52,112 nucleotides of DNA from Erysipelotrichaceae bacterium (GCA_030525525.1 JAUNEN010000001.1:94934-147045); one strand, 5' to 3'. Shown: positions 1 to 8,876, counted from the stretch's first letter. Notes: a model not told the origin generated them from the letters alone. Translations and numbers: made by a program.

Positions 1-1
1 G

Positions 2-64
2 TATGTAGCTGATGACAGTGAACAGGCTGATAACCAGGCAAATGATAAGAGTACCAGACATTAG
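2..64 (+). CDS. Possible 3' end of a gene cut by the window edge
   Basis: Reading from base 2 gives 20 open codons and then a TAG stop at 62-64. The residues are hydrophilic and acidic (ADDSEQADNQANDK), as in a protein tail. It would converge on the LysR gene. With only 20 codons the frame could be open by chance, and no family can be assigned. Confidence 0.3.
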   Translation, partial: YVADDSEQADNQANDKSTRH

Positions 65-132
65 TTGATTTTTCCTTTCTTTATCTAGCTGAAGTCTAGC
101 ACCTGTAAATAATTACTTGAAGTTCATTAAAT

Positions 133-1062
133 TCACGATTTGTCAACCTTTTGGTTGACGACAATTTCTTTGACAATTGTGCTGAATGTCTTTACTTCAT
201 TCGCCGCAACTGTCTTTGGATCAGACACTGCTGCCAATGTTGCATACTGCTGTTCGCTCCCGAAAGAATAAACATCAACCTGATCCGTAAACCCCAGTTC
301 ATGTACAAGGATTTCGGGCAGAACAATAATCCCGAGATCCTGCTTCACACACATCAATGCGGTTCTCGCATTCGTTACGGTGATATCGCTGTGCAGAGAT
401 ATCTGATCCTGATCCAGCAGATTGCCCGCATATCTGCGGAAACTTCTTTCATCGCGGTCAAATATGATCCGCTCATTGATCAGATCTTCACTGCCGATCC
501 AGGGATGGCTGAAGCCTTCTTTGGCAATTGCTTTTCGGCACAGCGGCGAATCCTTAGCGGCGGCGATCACCACCGGACTGTCGACGATTCTGTCATAAAT
601 CAGATCTTCATCCGTTTCATCAATCAGGCTCAGGATCACATCCAGCTGTTTTTTCTTCAGCATCTTCAGCAGTTCCGATGTGCTGTTTTCTTCCATGAAT
701 ACATTGATTGACGGATACTCGTCCTGCAGCATCGGCAGAACTTTTGCGGTCATCAGTTCGGCAAAGGACATCTGAAAACCGACCCGCATTCTGCCTGAAT
801 AAAGATCTGCCAGGCGCGCCATTTCACGCTTCATTTTTTCATACAGCTTTTCTTCTTCCTTCAGCATTTCCACATAGCGCTCGCCGGGATATGTCAGCGT
901 AAACCGGTTGCCCTGCCGCACGAAAAGTCTGACCCCGATTTCTTTTTCCTTCTGAATGATGAACTTGCTGAGAGCACTCGGGGTAATATAAAGATTTCTC
1001 GCTGCTTTCGCGATTCCTCCGCAGCGGGCGACTTCAATCACATATTCAATTGTTTTGTCCAT
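133..1062 (-). CDS. LysR-family transcriptional regulator
   Basis: A 309-residue LysR-type regulator. The N-terminal winged helix-turn-helix (about residues 1-60) contains AKAARNLYITPSALSKFI, the usual recognition-helix region. The rest fits the periplasmic-binding-protein-like effector domain, beginning near GRMRVGFQMSFAEL. The reading frame stays open further upstream, but I chose the ATG at 1062 because GGAGG lies 6 nt before it and the LysR domain starts there (MDKTIEYVIEVARCGGI). It lies downstream of the acetyltransferase/aldo-keto reductase genes but is separated from them by a strong terminator, so it is probably its own unit. The stop region contains a perfect inverted repeat (GTCAACC TTTT GGTTGAC, 142-159) without a T-tract. 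Effector and targets are unknown; the neighbouring reductase genes are possible targets. Confidence 0.88.
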   Translation of the reverse strand: MDKTIEYVIEVARCGGIAKAARNLYITPSALSKFIIQKEKEIGVRLFVRQGNRFTLTYPGERYVEMLKEEEKLYEKMKREMARLADLYSGRMRVGFQMSFAELMTAKVLPMLQDEYPSINVFMEENSTSELLKMLKKKQLDVILSLIDETDEDLIYDRIVDSPVVIAAAKDSPLCRKAIAKEGFSHPWIGSEDLINERIIFDRDERSFRRYAGNLLDQDQISLHSDITVTNARTALMCVKQDLGIIVLPEILVHELGFTDQVDVYSFGSEQQYATLAAVSDPKTVAANEVKTFSTIVKEIVVNQKVDKS

Positions 1063-1158
1063 AATGAGCCTCCGGATGGTTTCTCCACTCAATGATATCA
1101 TACCGCCGTATTCCCTGAGGCATACTGAAGAACAGACAGAATGATTCATCCGCAATAC

Positions 1159-1211
1159 AAAAAAACGGCTGATCTCACAAAGTCTCGGCCCTGAAGATGA
1201 GATTTCAGCCG
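1159..1211 (-). terminator. Intrinsic terminator after aldo/keto reductase
   Basis: On the minus strand a 12-bp stem (CGGCTG..ATCTCA pairing with TGAGAT..CAGCCG, two-base bulge) is followed by seven T. It lies just downstream of the reductase stop at 1228 and ends the acetyltransferase-reductase unit. Confidence 0.8.
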
Positions 1212-1227
1212 CTGTATGAACTTTTTA

Positions 1228-2199
1228 TTATTTTCGTGAACCGCGCATGCCGACCGTATCAAGGCGGGCAAGCTGCTCATTGATCTGACGCATTTCATCT
1301 TCACAGAGATCAACATAGACAGAATCGTAATTTTCTTTGACTCTGTGCTTTTTGGTTGTGCCGGGAATCGGAATCAGGAACGGTCTTTGATGCATTTCCC
1401 AGGCAAGAGAAATCTGCGCAGCTGTCGCATTTTTCTTTTCAGCAAAGTCATTGATCAGTTCAAGCAGTACCTGATTCTGATCGATCGCTTCATCCGAGAA
1501 TAACGGCATTCTGCTGCGCCAGTCGCCTTCGCGGTATGTTGTCTTTTTGTTTATTGTTCCGGAAAGGAATCCCTTGGCAAGCGGACAGGCACTTACATAA
1601 GCAAGACCCAGCTCTTCGCAAAGATCGAAATACGTCGCTTCATCTTCACGGTCGAGCATGTTGTACATATTTTCAACTGCCGAAAGCGGGAAGACTGCAT
1701 GCGCCCGTCTGATGTAGTCAACCGGCGCGAAGGAGACACCCCACGCCCTGATCTTTCCTGCTTCATGAAGTTTCTTCATCGTTTCCGCCACTTCTTCCGG
1801 TGAAGTATTCGGATCAATGCGGTGCTGGTAGTAGAGGTCGATGTATTCTGTGCCAAGTCTTGCAAGAGATTCGTCTACCTGCTTCAGAATTGAATCATGT
1901 GAGCTGTCAAGATCCATCGAACCGCCTTCCTCCGGCATATGGAGAATGCCGAATTTGGTTGCGATCAGCACATCCTCACGGCAGTCTTTCAAAGCAGTTC
2001 CGAGGTACCTCTCATTGTCAGGACCGTAGGCAGGTGCGGTATCAAACATCACATAGCCTGTTTCTTTTGCATATTGCAGAAGCTCAGTCATTTTGTTTTC
2101 TGCACCCTTCATGCCATAGGAATGGGTCTGGCCCATGCATCCGTATCCGATCGGCATGAATTCTTTTTCAATTCCTCTGATTTTAATCGGTCTGATCAT
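1228..2199 (-). CDS. Aldo/keto reductase (323 aa)
   Basis: NAD(P)H-dependent carbonyl reductase with a TIM barrel. The catalytic tetrad of the family is visible: Asp and Tyr in FDTAPAYGPDNE, Lys in IATKFG and His in YYQHRID. Length is typical of the longer, YajO/AKR11-like bacterial members, and the C-terminal part (AWEMHQRPFLIPIPGTTK) is the usual cofactor-binding region. The ATG at 2199 has GAGGAAG a few bases upstream. It follows the acetyltransferase gene by 17 nt, so the two are likely co-transcribed and end at the terminator at 1159-1211. The physiological substrate cannot be told from sequence. Confidence 0.92.
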   Translation of the reverse strand: MIRPIKIRGIEKEFMPIGYGCMGQTHSYGMKGAENKMTELLQYAKETGYVMFDTAPAYGPDNERYLGTALKDCREDVLIATKFGILHMPEEGGSMDLDSSHDSILKQVDESLARLGTEYIDLYYQHRIDPNTSPEEVAETMKKLHEAGKIRAWGVSFAPVDYIRRAHAVFPLSAVENMYNMLDREDEATYFDLCEELGLAYVSACPLAKGFLSGTINKKTTYREGDWRSRMPLFSDEAIDQNQVLLELINDFAEKKNATAAQISLAWEMHQRPFLIPIPGTTKKHRVKENYDSVYVDLCEDEMRQINEQLARLDTVGMRGSRK

Positions 2200-2216
2200 C
2201 TTCTGCTTCCTCTTTC

Positions 2217-2777
2217 TTATTTTTTCCCGTCAAGCATTTTGATCACTCTGGCAGGATTGCCCCCGACAATTGCATTTGACGGAACATCCTTTGTGACGAC
2301 TGCACCGCCTGCCACAACAGCATTCTCGCCGATTGTGACGCCCGGCATAATCGAAGCACCGGCACCGATCCATGCATTCTTTTCGATTCTGACCGTGCGG
2401 CATTTCAGGATGTAGCGATTGTCAAAATCATGGTTGTCGGTCACGATCGTGACATGCGGACCGATCTGAACATTGTCGCCGATTTCAATTCCGCCGATCG
2501 ACATGGCGGTGAAGCTGTGATTGAGGAAGACATGATTTCCGAATGTCATCTGTTTGGGGAAATCGATCTGCACCGGCGCAAACAGGCCGAGACCTGCCGG
2601 GACATTTCCGTCAAACAGTTCTTTCAGAGCTTCATCAAATTCCTCAGTGAGCGGCTCGGCATGGTTGAGATGATGCAATGCTTTGTATGTGCGGTGAAGT
2701 TCTGCAACAACCGGTCTGTATTGTTCGGAATGCATGTCAACCGGTTCGCCTGATTTCAGTTTTTCAAAAATATCCAT
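2217..2777 (-). CDS. Maltose/galactoside-type O-acetyltransferase
   Basis: A 186-residue member of the LacA/Maa/NodL family that moves an acetyl group from acetyl-CoA to a sugar hydroxyl. It has the N-terminal Mac helical domain (residues 1-55, MDIFEKLKSGEPVDMHSEQY) followed by left-handed beta-helix hexapeptide repeats (IEIGDNVQIGPHVTI, AWIGAGASIMPGVTIGENAVV). The catalytic His lies in VTDNHDFD, and the tail GGNPARVIK is typical. I chose the ATG at 2777 rather than the upstream in-frame starts because GGAGAG sits 5 nt before it and the length then matches Maa. It is followed 17 nt later by the aldo/keto reductase. Acceptor sugar unknown. Confidence 0.9.
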   Translation of the reverse strand: MDIFEKLKSGEPVDMHSEQYRPVVAELHRTYKALHHLNHAEPLTEEFDEALKELFDGNVPAGLGLFAPVQIDFPKQMTFGNHVFLNHSFTAMSIGGIEIGDNVQIGPHVTIVTDNHDFDNRYILKCRTVRIEKNAWIGAGASIMPGVTIGENAVVAGGAVVTKDVPSNAIVGGNPARVIKMLDGKK

Positions 2778-2886
2778 AAGTGCTCTCCTGTTCTCTTTTC
2801 TGACTTTAATGTAACATTCCCATTCTTCCTTCCGAAGTACAGTTAAGCTGATCGGGTTTCCTATGTAACACAATCGCTGGATTCGT

Positions 2887-2913
2887 TACTTAAAAGGACG
2901 GCACCTGCCGTCC
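2887..2913 (-). terminator. Intrinsic terminator after second aldo/keto reductase
   Basis: Minus-strand hairpin GGACGG-CAGGTG-CCGTCC followed by TTTT, five bases past the stop of the reductase ending at 2918. Confidence 0.75.
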
Positions 2914-2917
2914 CTGT

Positions 2918-3724
2918 TTACTCTTCGTACCAGCCGAACAGTGAATGACCTTCATTCAGTGTCTGAATCCGGTTCATTTCTTCTTCACTCAATGTGAAAT
3001 CAAAGAGATCGATATTTTCTCTGATTCTTGCCGGCTTGCTCGATTTTGGAATCACCGGAATCTGATTCTGCACAAGATATTTCAATGCAATCTGAGCAGA
3101 TGTTTTCTGATGGCTGTATGCAATCTCCTTCAAAACCGGTTCATCGAATATACGTCTTCTGCCTTCCGTAAACGGTGCCCAGCTCTGCATGATCGTTCCG
3201 TTTTCTCTCAGATATTCTACATAAGGCAGCTGTGAATAATAGACATGGCATTCCACCTGATTGACGAAAGGAATTGTATCTGCACTTTTTCTTAATCTGT
3301 CATAAAGTCTTCTGTTCAGATTGGAAACACCGATTGCCCTGATTTTGCCTTCTGAATAAGCTTCTTCAAGAGCTCTGTACATATCGCAATACGCCTGATA
3401 GGGCTCATGGACAAGAATCAGATCGAGATAATCAAGACCGGTTGTCTCAAGACAGTGATCGACTGCCTTCTTTGTTTTTTCATATGATGCATACGGAGAG
3501 TTGATCTTGTCAGTCACAAAGATTTCGCTTCTGTCGTAATTACTCTCTCTGACTGCCCGGCCGACTTCCTTTTCATTGCCGTACATGATCGCTGTATCAA
3601 TCAGGCGGTATCCCGCATCAAGTGCTTCCCTGACGCAATTGACACACTGTCCGCCTCTCAGATCCCATGTGCCAAATCCGATCAGCGGGATTCTGAATGA
3701 TTCTCTGATTTCTGCATATTCCAT
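2918..3724 (-). CDS. Aldo/keto reductase (268 aa, AKR5-like)
   Basis: A short aldo/keto reductase resembling the 2,5-diketo-gluconate reductase/YvgN group. The tetrad residues are Asp and Tyr in LIDTAIMYGNE, Lys in FVTDKI and His in LILVHEP; the cofactor loop VIPKSSKPARIREN is conserved. The ATG at 3724 is preceded by AGAGGAAA. It sits alone between terminators at 2887-2913 and 3820-3857, so it is a single-gene unit. It is distinct from the 323-residue reductase at 1228-2199 and not a recent duplicate. Substrate unknown. Confidence 0.92.
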   Translation of the reverse strand: MEYAEIRESFRIPLIGFGTWDLRGGQCVNCVREALDAGYRLIDTAIMYGNEKEVGRAVRESNYDRSEIFVTDKINSPYASYEKTKKAVDHCLETTGLDYLDLILVHEPYQAYCDMYRALEEAYSEGKIRAIGVSNLNRRLYDRLRKSADTIPFVNQVECHVYYSQLPYVEYLRENGTIMQSWAPFTEGRRRIFDEPVLKEIAYSHQKTSAQIALKYLVQNQIPVIPKSSKPARIRENIDLFDFTLSEEEMNRIQTLNEGHSLFGWYEE

Positions 3725-3819
3725 TTTTATTTCCTCTTTCTCATATTCATTTTGAAAAATGTGCTTCGAAAAAGCAAATGCTTAAAGATCATATCCGCTG
3801 ATCCGTTTTCTGCATAACT

Positions 3820-3857
3820 GAAAAAAAGATCCGGTCTTTATCAAAAGATCAGATCTT
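3820..3857 (-). terminator. Intrinsic terminator after argS
   Basis: Minus-strand AAGATC..GATCTT stem with an inner TCTTT-TGAT-AAAGA stem, then a run of seven T, starting a few bases after the argS stop. Confidence 0.65.
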
Positions 3858-3864
3858 CAGTTGA

Positions 3865-5523
3865 TTACATCTTTTCAGGAGCGCTGACACCGATCAGATC
3901 AAGAGCGTTCTTCATTGTGATCATACATGCGTTCACAAGTCCGAGTCTCTGGTTTGTCAGTTCAGGATGTTCGGGATCGGCAACTCTGCAGCTGTTGTAA
4001 TAGCTGTGGAAATCACGGGCAAGATTCTGGCAGTATGCACAGATTCTGTTGGGCATTCTGGTTTTAGCGGCATCGGCGACAACCTTCGGGAATTCTGTGA
4101 TCTGCTTGAGCAGTGCAGCTTCCTTGGGGTCGCTGAGAAGGTCATACTTCTCAAGTCTTTCGAATGCCGGTGTATCTGCCTTATGAAGGATGTTGAACAT
4201 TCTGGTGTAAGCGTATTGTGCATAGTAGACAGGATTGTCATTGCTTTTTTCTCTTGCCAGATTCATATCAAAATCCATATGTGTGCCGACTTCCTTGGAC
4301 ACAAAGAAATATCTTGCCGCATCGACTCCGACATCTTCGCAGAGTTCTCTCAGAGTGATTGCATTGCCGGTACGCTTGCTCATCTTGACTTCTTCGCCGT
4401 TTTCGACCATTCTGACCATCTGAATCAGATCGACTTCAAGGCAGTCCTTCGGATAGCCGAGTGCTTCCAGAGCGCACTTCATACGGGTCACATAGCTGTG
4501 ATGATCCGCACCCCAGAGGTCGATCAGCTTTGTATAGCCTCTTTCAAGCTTATAGACATGGTTGGCAATATCCGGTGTGAGATATGTCAGAAGTCCGCTT
4601 GCTTTCCTGAGAACACGGTCTTTGTCATCGCCGAACGCTGTGCTTCTGAACCAGAGAGCACCATCCTTTTCGTAAGTCAGATCCTTCTGCTTCATTGTCT
4701 GCAGCACCTGCTCGATTCTGAGGCTGTCATTCTCATAGAAGAAGCGCTCATGAATCCAGGAGTCAAAGGAAACTCTGTAGAGCTCAAGATCCTTTTCGAT
4801 CTTGGCAAGCTCACGCTTGATACCCTCTTCCTTGAAGTAGGCTTTTCTTTCATCCGGATCGGCATTCAGCCACTTGTCGCCATCCTGTTCAGCGATGGCA
4901 ATGGCAATCTGCTTCACATCTTCAGCATGATAGCCGTCTTCGGGCAGTTCGAACGGCTGTCCGAAATATTCGTTGTATCTGGCAATCAGTGAAAGTGCGA
5001 GCATTTCAATCTGGTTGCCGGCGTCATTGACATAGTATTCTCTCAGGACATCATAGCCGCTTGCTTTCAGCACTCTTGTGACAGCATCGCCCCAGGCAGC
5101 TCCGCGTGCATGGCCGCAATGCAGATCACCGGTCGGGTTTGCGGAAACATATTCAACAAGAACCTTCTCGCCGTTACCGGAATTGTTTCTGCCATATGCA
5201 TCGCCGGCATCAAGAATGACGTTGATGACATCCGACAGAGCTGTTTCGGAAATGACGAAGTTGATAAAGCCTGCACCGGCGACAGTCACCGAGCTTGCCT
5301 CAGGCAGATTCTTTTCAATCACAGGTGTCAGGTCGGCAGCGATATCTGTCGGCTTTCTGTGCAGACTTTTCGCCAGACGCATTGCAATGTTGGTTGAATA
5401 GTCCCCCATTTTCGGATCACGCGGTCTTTCCACCATCACCATATTTTCTTCCGGTTCAAGATCGAATGCCTCTTTGACAGAAGTTTTCACCGCCTGCCGG
5501 ATTTTCTCACTGATATCGCTCAT
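3865..5523 (-). CDS. argS: Arginyl-tRNA synthetase
   Basis: Class I aminoacyl-tRNA synthetase (552 residues, the normal length) that charges tRNA(Arg). It has the N-terminal additional domain (residues 1-100), the HIGH-like signature inside VEYVSANPTGDLHCGHARGA (HCGH), the KMSK-like loop as EVKMSKRTGNAITL, and a C-terminal DALR anticodon-binding domain (ARDFHSYYNSCRV, MKNALDLIGV). The ATG at 5523 has AAGGAGG at good spacing. Its own promoter (5553-5581) lies immediately after the terminator of the liv operon, so it is a separate unit although it lies next to it. No T-box or other leader is visible. Confidence 0.98.
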   Translation of the reverse strand: MSDISEKIRQAVKTSVKEAFDLEPEENMVMVERPRDPKMGDYSTNIAMRLAKSLHRKPTDIAADLTPVIEKNLPEASSVTVAGAGFINFVISETALSDVINVILDAGDAYGRNNSGNGEKVLVEYVSANPTGDLHCGHARGAAWGDAVTRVLKASGYDVLREYYVNDAGNQIEMLALSLIARYNEYFGQPFELPEDGYHAEDVKQIAIAIAEQDGDKWLNADPDERKAYFKEEGIKRELAKIEKDLELYRVSFDSWIHERFFYENDSLRIEQVLQTMKQKDLTYEKDGALWFRSTAFGDDKDRVLRKASGLLTYLTPDIANHVYKLERGYTKLIDLWGADHHSYVTRMKCALEALGYPKDCLEVDLIQMVRMVENGEEVKMSKRTGNAITLRELCEDVGVDAARYFFVSKEVGTHMDFDMNLAREKSNDNPVYYAQYAYTRMFNILHKADTPAFERLEKYDLLSDPKEAALLKQITEFPKVVADAAKTRMPNRICAYCQNLARDFHSYYNSCRVADPEHPELTNQRLGLVNACMITMKNALDLIGVSAPEKM

Positions 5524-5552
5524 ATCGGCCTCCTTATCAATAATGCCCGTAC

Positions 5553-5581
5553 ATTATAGCGAAAATGGATCATTTTGTGAA
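5553..5581 (-). promoter_or_regulatory. Probable sigma-A promoter of argS
   Basis: Minus strand: TTCACA, 17-nt spacer, TATAAT, about 30 nt upstream of the argS start codon. It lies between the liv-operon terminator and argS. Confidence 0.7.
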
Positions 5582-5594
5582 CGTTGCTTATCAA

Positions 5595-5620
5595 CAAAAA
5601 CAGGTCGTTATGACCTGTTT
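5595..5620 (-). terminator. Intrinsic terminator of the liv operon
   Basis: Minus strand: AAACAGGTC-ATAAC-GACCTGTTT followed by TTG; a near-perfect 9-bp stem. It overlaps the stop codon of the CBS-ACT gene. Confidence 0.85.
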
Positions 5621-6311
5621 ATGCCTGATCGGGTGCTTTCCAGACAATCACCTGACCATCTTTGCTTGTCTGGATGACATATTCGGAATTGAATCCCGCC
5701 TTTGCCAGAACTTCAGTCATCTCTTCAACCGAAACCTCTCCGGTTGCCTTGATCACGACTTCCGTTCCTCTTTCCTCGCTGTGATAGACGGCAAGACTCT
5801 CCAGGTTGGCATCCTCATCCGCGAAGCACTTGGCAAGCTTGTAGAGAACGCCCGGAACATTATCGCACTTGATGATGAACTTGGTTCCCTGTCTGCCGTG
5901 TCCCATCAGATCCAGGAATGCCTGGAAAATATCTTTCTCGGTGATGATGCCGACGACCCTGCGCTCATCATCAATGACCGGAAGCACGCTGATGCCCGCC
6001 TTGAGCATGGCGCCTGCCGCTTCCTCAAGGAACACATCCGGTGAGATGGTTGTGACATCCGTGATCATGATATCCTTCGCCTTTGTTCTGGAAAGCAGAT
6101 AGTTCAGCTGGAAGATATCCAGGCTGGTCTGGTTCTTTCCGCTTGATTCACTGACCAGACCTTCGGTGATGAGACCGGTCAGTTTCCCGTTTTCATCGAC
6201 AACCGGAAGACGGTGGAAATGATTCTTTGCCATCAGATCCAGGGATTTCGAAATCGATGTGTCCGGGGAGATGCAAATGGGATTCTTTGTCATATGATCC
6301 TTGACATACAT
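5619..6311 (-). CDS. CBS-pair plus ACT domain protein (AcuB-like)
   Basis: A 230-residue cytosolic ligand-sensing protein. Two CBS motifs (residues 1-60, MTKNPICISPDTSISKSLDLM; and about 76-130, DIMITDVTTISPDVFLEEAAGAML) form a Bateman module that in known proteins binds adenine nucleotides. An ACT-like domain follows (about 145-215, GTKFIIKCDNVPGVLYKLAKCF), a fold that often binds amino acids. It is the last gene of the branched-chain amino acid ABC operon, 6 nt after livF, with GGAGG ahead of its start. The position suggests it senses the transported amino acid or energy state and modulates the transporter or metabolism; this is inference. It resembles B. subtilis AcuB in architecture, but no acuA or acuC is nearby. 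Confidence 0.85.
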   Translation of the reverse strand: MYVKDHMTKNPICISPDTSISKSLDLMAKNHFHRLPVVDENGKLTGLITEGLVSESSGKNQTSLDIFQLNYLLSRTKAKDIMITDVTTISPDVFLEEAAGAMLKAGISVLPVIDDERRVVGIITEKDIFQAFLDLMGHGRQGTKFIIKCDNVPGVLYKLAKCFADEDANLESLAVYHSEERGTEVVIKATGEVSVEEMTEVLAKAGFNSEYVIQTSKDGQVIVWKAPDQA

Positions 6312-6317
6312 AGTTGA

Positions 6318-7022
6318 TTATCCTCCGAGGTAAGCCTTTCTTACCTGTTCACTGGCTGCCAGTTCGGCGCCGGTTCCTTCCAGGGTGATTTTGCCGGTTT
6401 CCAGAACATAGGCACGGTCAGCGATTCCCAATGCCATTTTAGCATTCTGTTCAACCAGAAGCACAGTGGTTCCCTGCTGATTGATATCTTCAATAATACG
6501 GAAGATTTCCCTGACAAGCAGCGGGGAAAGGCCCATGGACGGCTCATCCATCAGCATGATCTTCGGCTTCGCCATTAATGCCCTGCCCATCGCGAGCATC
6601 TGCTGTTCGCCGCCGGACAGAGTGCCGGCCAGCTGATTCTTTCGTTCCTCAAGACGTGGGAAGAGCGCGAAGACATTTTTCATGTCCGCCTCTATGCCGT
6701 TTCTGTCTTTGCGGTAATAGGCGCCGAGCTCAAGATTTTCAATCACGCTCATCTGGGCGAATACACGTCTGCCCTCCGGCACCTGGGCAAGGCCCATCGT
6801 GACGATCTTGTGGGGAGGAATCTTTGTGATATCCTGGCCATCGAGATAAACCGCGCCTGAGGCGGGTTTGAGCAGACCGGAGATGGTCTGCAGGGTTGTT
6901 GTTTTGCCGGCGCCGTTGGCACCGATCAGAGTGACGATCTCGCCGTCATTGACCTCGAATGAGATATTCCTGATGGCTTCGATCATACCGTATCTGACAC
7001 TCAGATTTTCCACTTTCAGCAT
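6318..7022 (-). CDS. livF: Branched-chain amino acid ABC transporter ATPase LivF
   Basis: Second ATPase of a high-affinity branched-chain amino acid importer. Walker A is GANGAGKTTT, the ABC signature TLSGGEQQML, Walker B KIMLMDEPS, and the H-loop region VLLVEQNAKMAL; the Gln/Asn combination EQN is typical of LivF. About 234 residues. An in-frame GTG at 7031 overlaps the livG stop (GTGA), but the GGGAGA site sits directly against it, so I prefer the ATG at 7022, which has 8-nt spacing. The gene lies between livG and the CBS-ACT gene in the liv operon. Confidence 0.95.
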   Translation of the reverse strand: MLKVENLSVRYGMIEAIRNISFEVNDGEIVTLIGANGAGKTTTLQTISGLLKPASGAVYLDGQDITKIPPHKIVTMGLAQVPEGRRVFAQMSVIENLELGAYYRKDRNGIEADMKNVFALFPRLEERKNQLAGTLSGGEQQMLAMGRALMAKPKIMLMDEPSMGLSPLLVREIFRIIEDINQQGTTVLLVEQNAKMALGIADRAYVLETGKITLEGTGAELAASEQVRKAYLGG

Positions 7023-7027
7023 AATTG

Positions 7028-7801
7028 TCACTCTCCCAGATACGCCCTGATCACTTCCGGATCGGACTGAATCTCAGCCGGGGTTCCCTGTGCCAGCATC
7101 ATACCGAAGTTGAGTACGGTGATTCTTTCACAGATGCCCATGACGAGCTTCATGTCATGTTCAATCAGAAGGATGGCGATTTTGAAATGGTCGCGCACGA
7201 AGCGGATAGTCTTCATCAGCTCATCCGTCTCCTGCGGGTTCATGCCGGCGGCCGGCTCATCCAGAAGCAGCAGCTTCGGATCGGTTGCCAGTGCACGCGC
7301 AATCTCAAGTCTGCGCTGTTCGCCATAGGGAAGGTTGCCGGCAATCACATCCGCCTTTGTGTCAAGGCCGAAGATCTTTAACAGCTCCATGGCTTTGGCA
7401 TCCGCCTCCTTCTCCTGCTCTGCGAAACGGGGCAGACGGAGGATGGATTCGATTATGCTGTAGCTGATATCGTTGTGCAGACCTGTCTTGACATTGTCAA
7501 GAACGCTCATATTCATGAAAAGGCGGATATTCTGGAATGTTCTGGCAATTCCCGCTTTGTTCACATCGATGGTGCTCATTTTTTCCGTACTCTTGCCGCA
7601 CAGTTCAATCGTTCCTCTGCTTGGCTGGTAGACCTTTGTCAGCATGTTGAACACGGTCGTCTTGCCGGCGCCATTGGGGCCGATCAGACCGCAGATCTCA
7701 TTTTCATATACATTCATGGACAGATCGTTGACCGCGGTCAGACCGCCGAAGTCAATGCCGAGATCCGTCACTTTCAGAACGGGTGTTTTTGTTTCAGACA
7801 T
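7028..7801 (-). CDS. livG: Branched-chain amino acid ABC transporter ATPase LivG
   Basis: First ATPase of the importer, 257 residues. Walker A GPNGAGKTTVF, the LivG-type insert between the Walker A and signature regions (GIARTFQNIRLFMNMSVLDN), signature NLPYGEQRRLEIARAL, Walker B LLLLDEPAAGMNP and switch His LIEHDMKLVM. The NLPYGEQR signature instead of LSGGEQ is normal for LivG. It starts one base after the livM stop and its end overlaps the possible GTG start of livF, showing tight operon packing. Confidence 0.96.
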   Translation of the reverse strand: MSETKTPVLKVTDLGIDFGGLTAVNDLSMNVYENEICGLIGPNGAGKTTVFNMLTKVYQPSRGTIELCGKSTEKMSTIDVNKAGIARTFQNIRLFMNMSVLDNVKTGLHNDISYSIIESILRLPRFAEQEKEADAKAMELLKIFGLDTKADVIAGNLPYGEQRRLEIARALATDPKLLLLDEPAAGMNPQETDELMKTIRFVRDHFKIAILLIEHDMKLVMGICERITVLNFGMMLAQGTPAEIQSDPEVIRAYLGE

Positions 7802-7802
7802 G

Positions 7803-8867
7803 TTACTGAACCCCCTTCCGCTTTGAGGTGAGCTTCTTTTTCAGCTGTTCCGTCTTCACTTTGAGCCATTCATTGTTGGACACCAGCATGATCACAATCA
7901 GCACCACCGCATAGATGAGCATACGGTAGGACTGCAGGAATCTCAGCATTTCCGGCAGGATGACAAGCAGGGCTGTGGAAATGATCGTTCCGCTCATATT
8001 GCTGAGTCCGCCAAGCACGACATAGACCAACAGAAGAATGGAATTGTTGAAGTCGAACTTTGTTGCCACAAAGGATGAATAATTCAATGCATAAAGCGCA
8101 CCCGCCGCACCAGCCAGACAGCTGGAGATCACAAAGGCAAGCGTCTTTGTCTTTGATACGGCAATACCGACGGATTCCGCCGCGATGCGGTTGTCGCGGG
8201 CTGCCATGATGGCTCTGCCGCTGCGCGAATCAATCAGGTTGTAAACCACAAACAGCGCGCAGAGAATCAGGATGAAGCCTGCGGTGAAGCTGGAGGCGGT
8301 GTGGACACCGGTGGCCCCCATCGGGCCTGAGATCAGCATTTTTCCGCCTTCGCCAAGTTCAATCGTGTTTGTGACAAATGCGAAATGAAGTCCGTCTGCG
8401 TCAAAACCGGCATAGAGGTTGTTGACCAGGGACATGATGATCTGACCGAAGGCAAGTGTGACAATGGCCAGATAGTCGCCCTGCAGTTTCAGCACAGGCA
8501 CACTGATCAGCCAGCCGGTCAAAGCTGCCATCACAGCGCCTGCGATGATGCAGATGAGCAGAATCAGTGCAGGATTCATTCCGTTTGCGCTGAAAATGCC
8601 GGAAAGAATGACCGCCGTAAAGGCGCCGATGCTCATAAAGCCCGCCTGGCCGAGGTTCAGCTCACCCGAAATGCCGACGTTCAGATTCAGTCCGAGCGCC
8701 GCCACGATATAGGCGCATACCGGCACCAGAAGAGACATCATGAGTCTGGAAAGATTTCCGGTGGAGATCATGATACTCAGAACGATATAGCTGATGATGA
8801 CAATCATAAAGCTGATTGACCTGCTGCGCCGCTTTGCGCCGAACAGCCAATTCAATAATCCTTTCAT
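7803..8867 (-). CDS. livM: Branched-chain amino acid ABC permease LivM
   Basis: Integral membrane permease, about 354 residues, with roughly ten hydrophobic segments and the conserved LivM stretches LNLNVGISGELNLGQAGFM and GRAIMAARDNRIAAESVGI, the latter being the coupling loop that contacts the ATPases. I use the ATG at 8867, with AGGTGG upstream, rather than the GTG directly abutting the livH stop. It pairs with LivH to form the channel. Confidence 0.95.
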   Translation of the reverse strand: MKGLLNWLFGAKRRSRSISFMIVIISYIVLSIMISTGNLSRLMMSLLVPVCAYIVAALGLNLNVGISGELNLGQAGFMSIGAFTAVILSGIFSANGMNPALILLICIIAGAVMAALTGWLISVPVLKLQGDYLAIVTLAFGQIIMSLVNNLYAGFDADGLHFAFVTNTIELGEGGKMLISGPMGATGVHTASSFTAGFILILCALFVVYNLIDSRSGRAIMAARDNRIAAESVGIAVSKTKTLAFVISSCLAGAAGALYALNYSSFVATKFDFNNSILLLVYVVLGGLSNMSGTIISTALLVILPEMLRFLQSYRMLIYAVVLIVIMLVSNNEWLKVKTEQLKKKLTSKRKGVQ

Positions 8868-8876
8868 GATTCCCAC

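Noticed and set aside
142-159. Perfect inverted repeat GTCAACC-TTTT-GGTTGAC at the 3' end of the LysR gene
   Set aside because: It lies inside the coding end and has no T-tract on either strand, so I do not call it a terminator; it may be chance or a weak mRNA-stabilising hairpin.
4235-4992. Long plus-strand open frames opposite argS and opposite other minus-strand genes (for example 38917-40017)
   Set aside because: They mirror strongly conserved genes, lack ribosome sites and match no family; they are codon-bias shadows.
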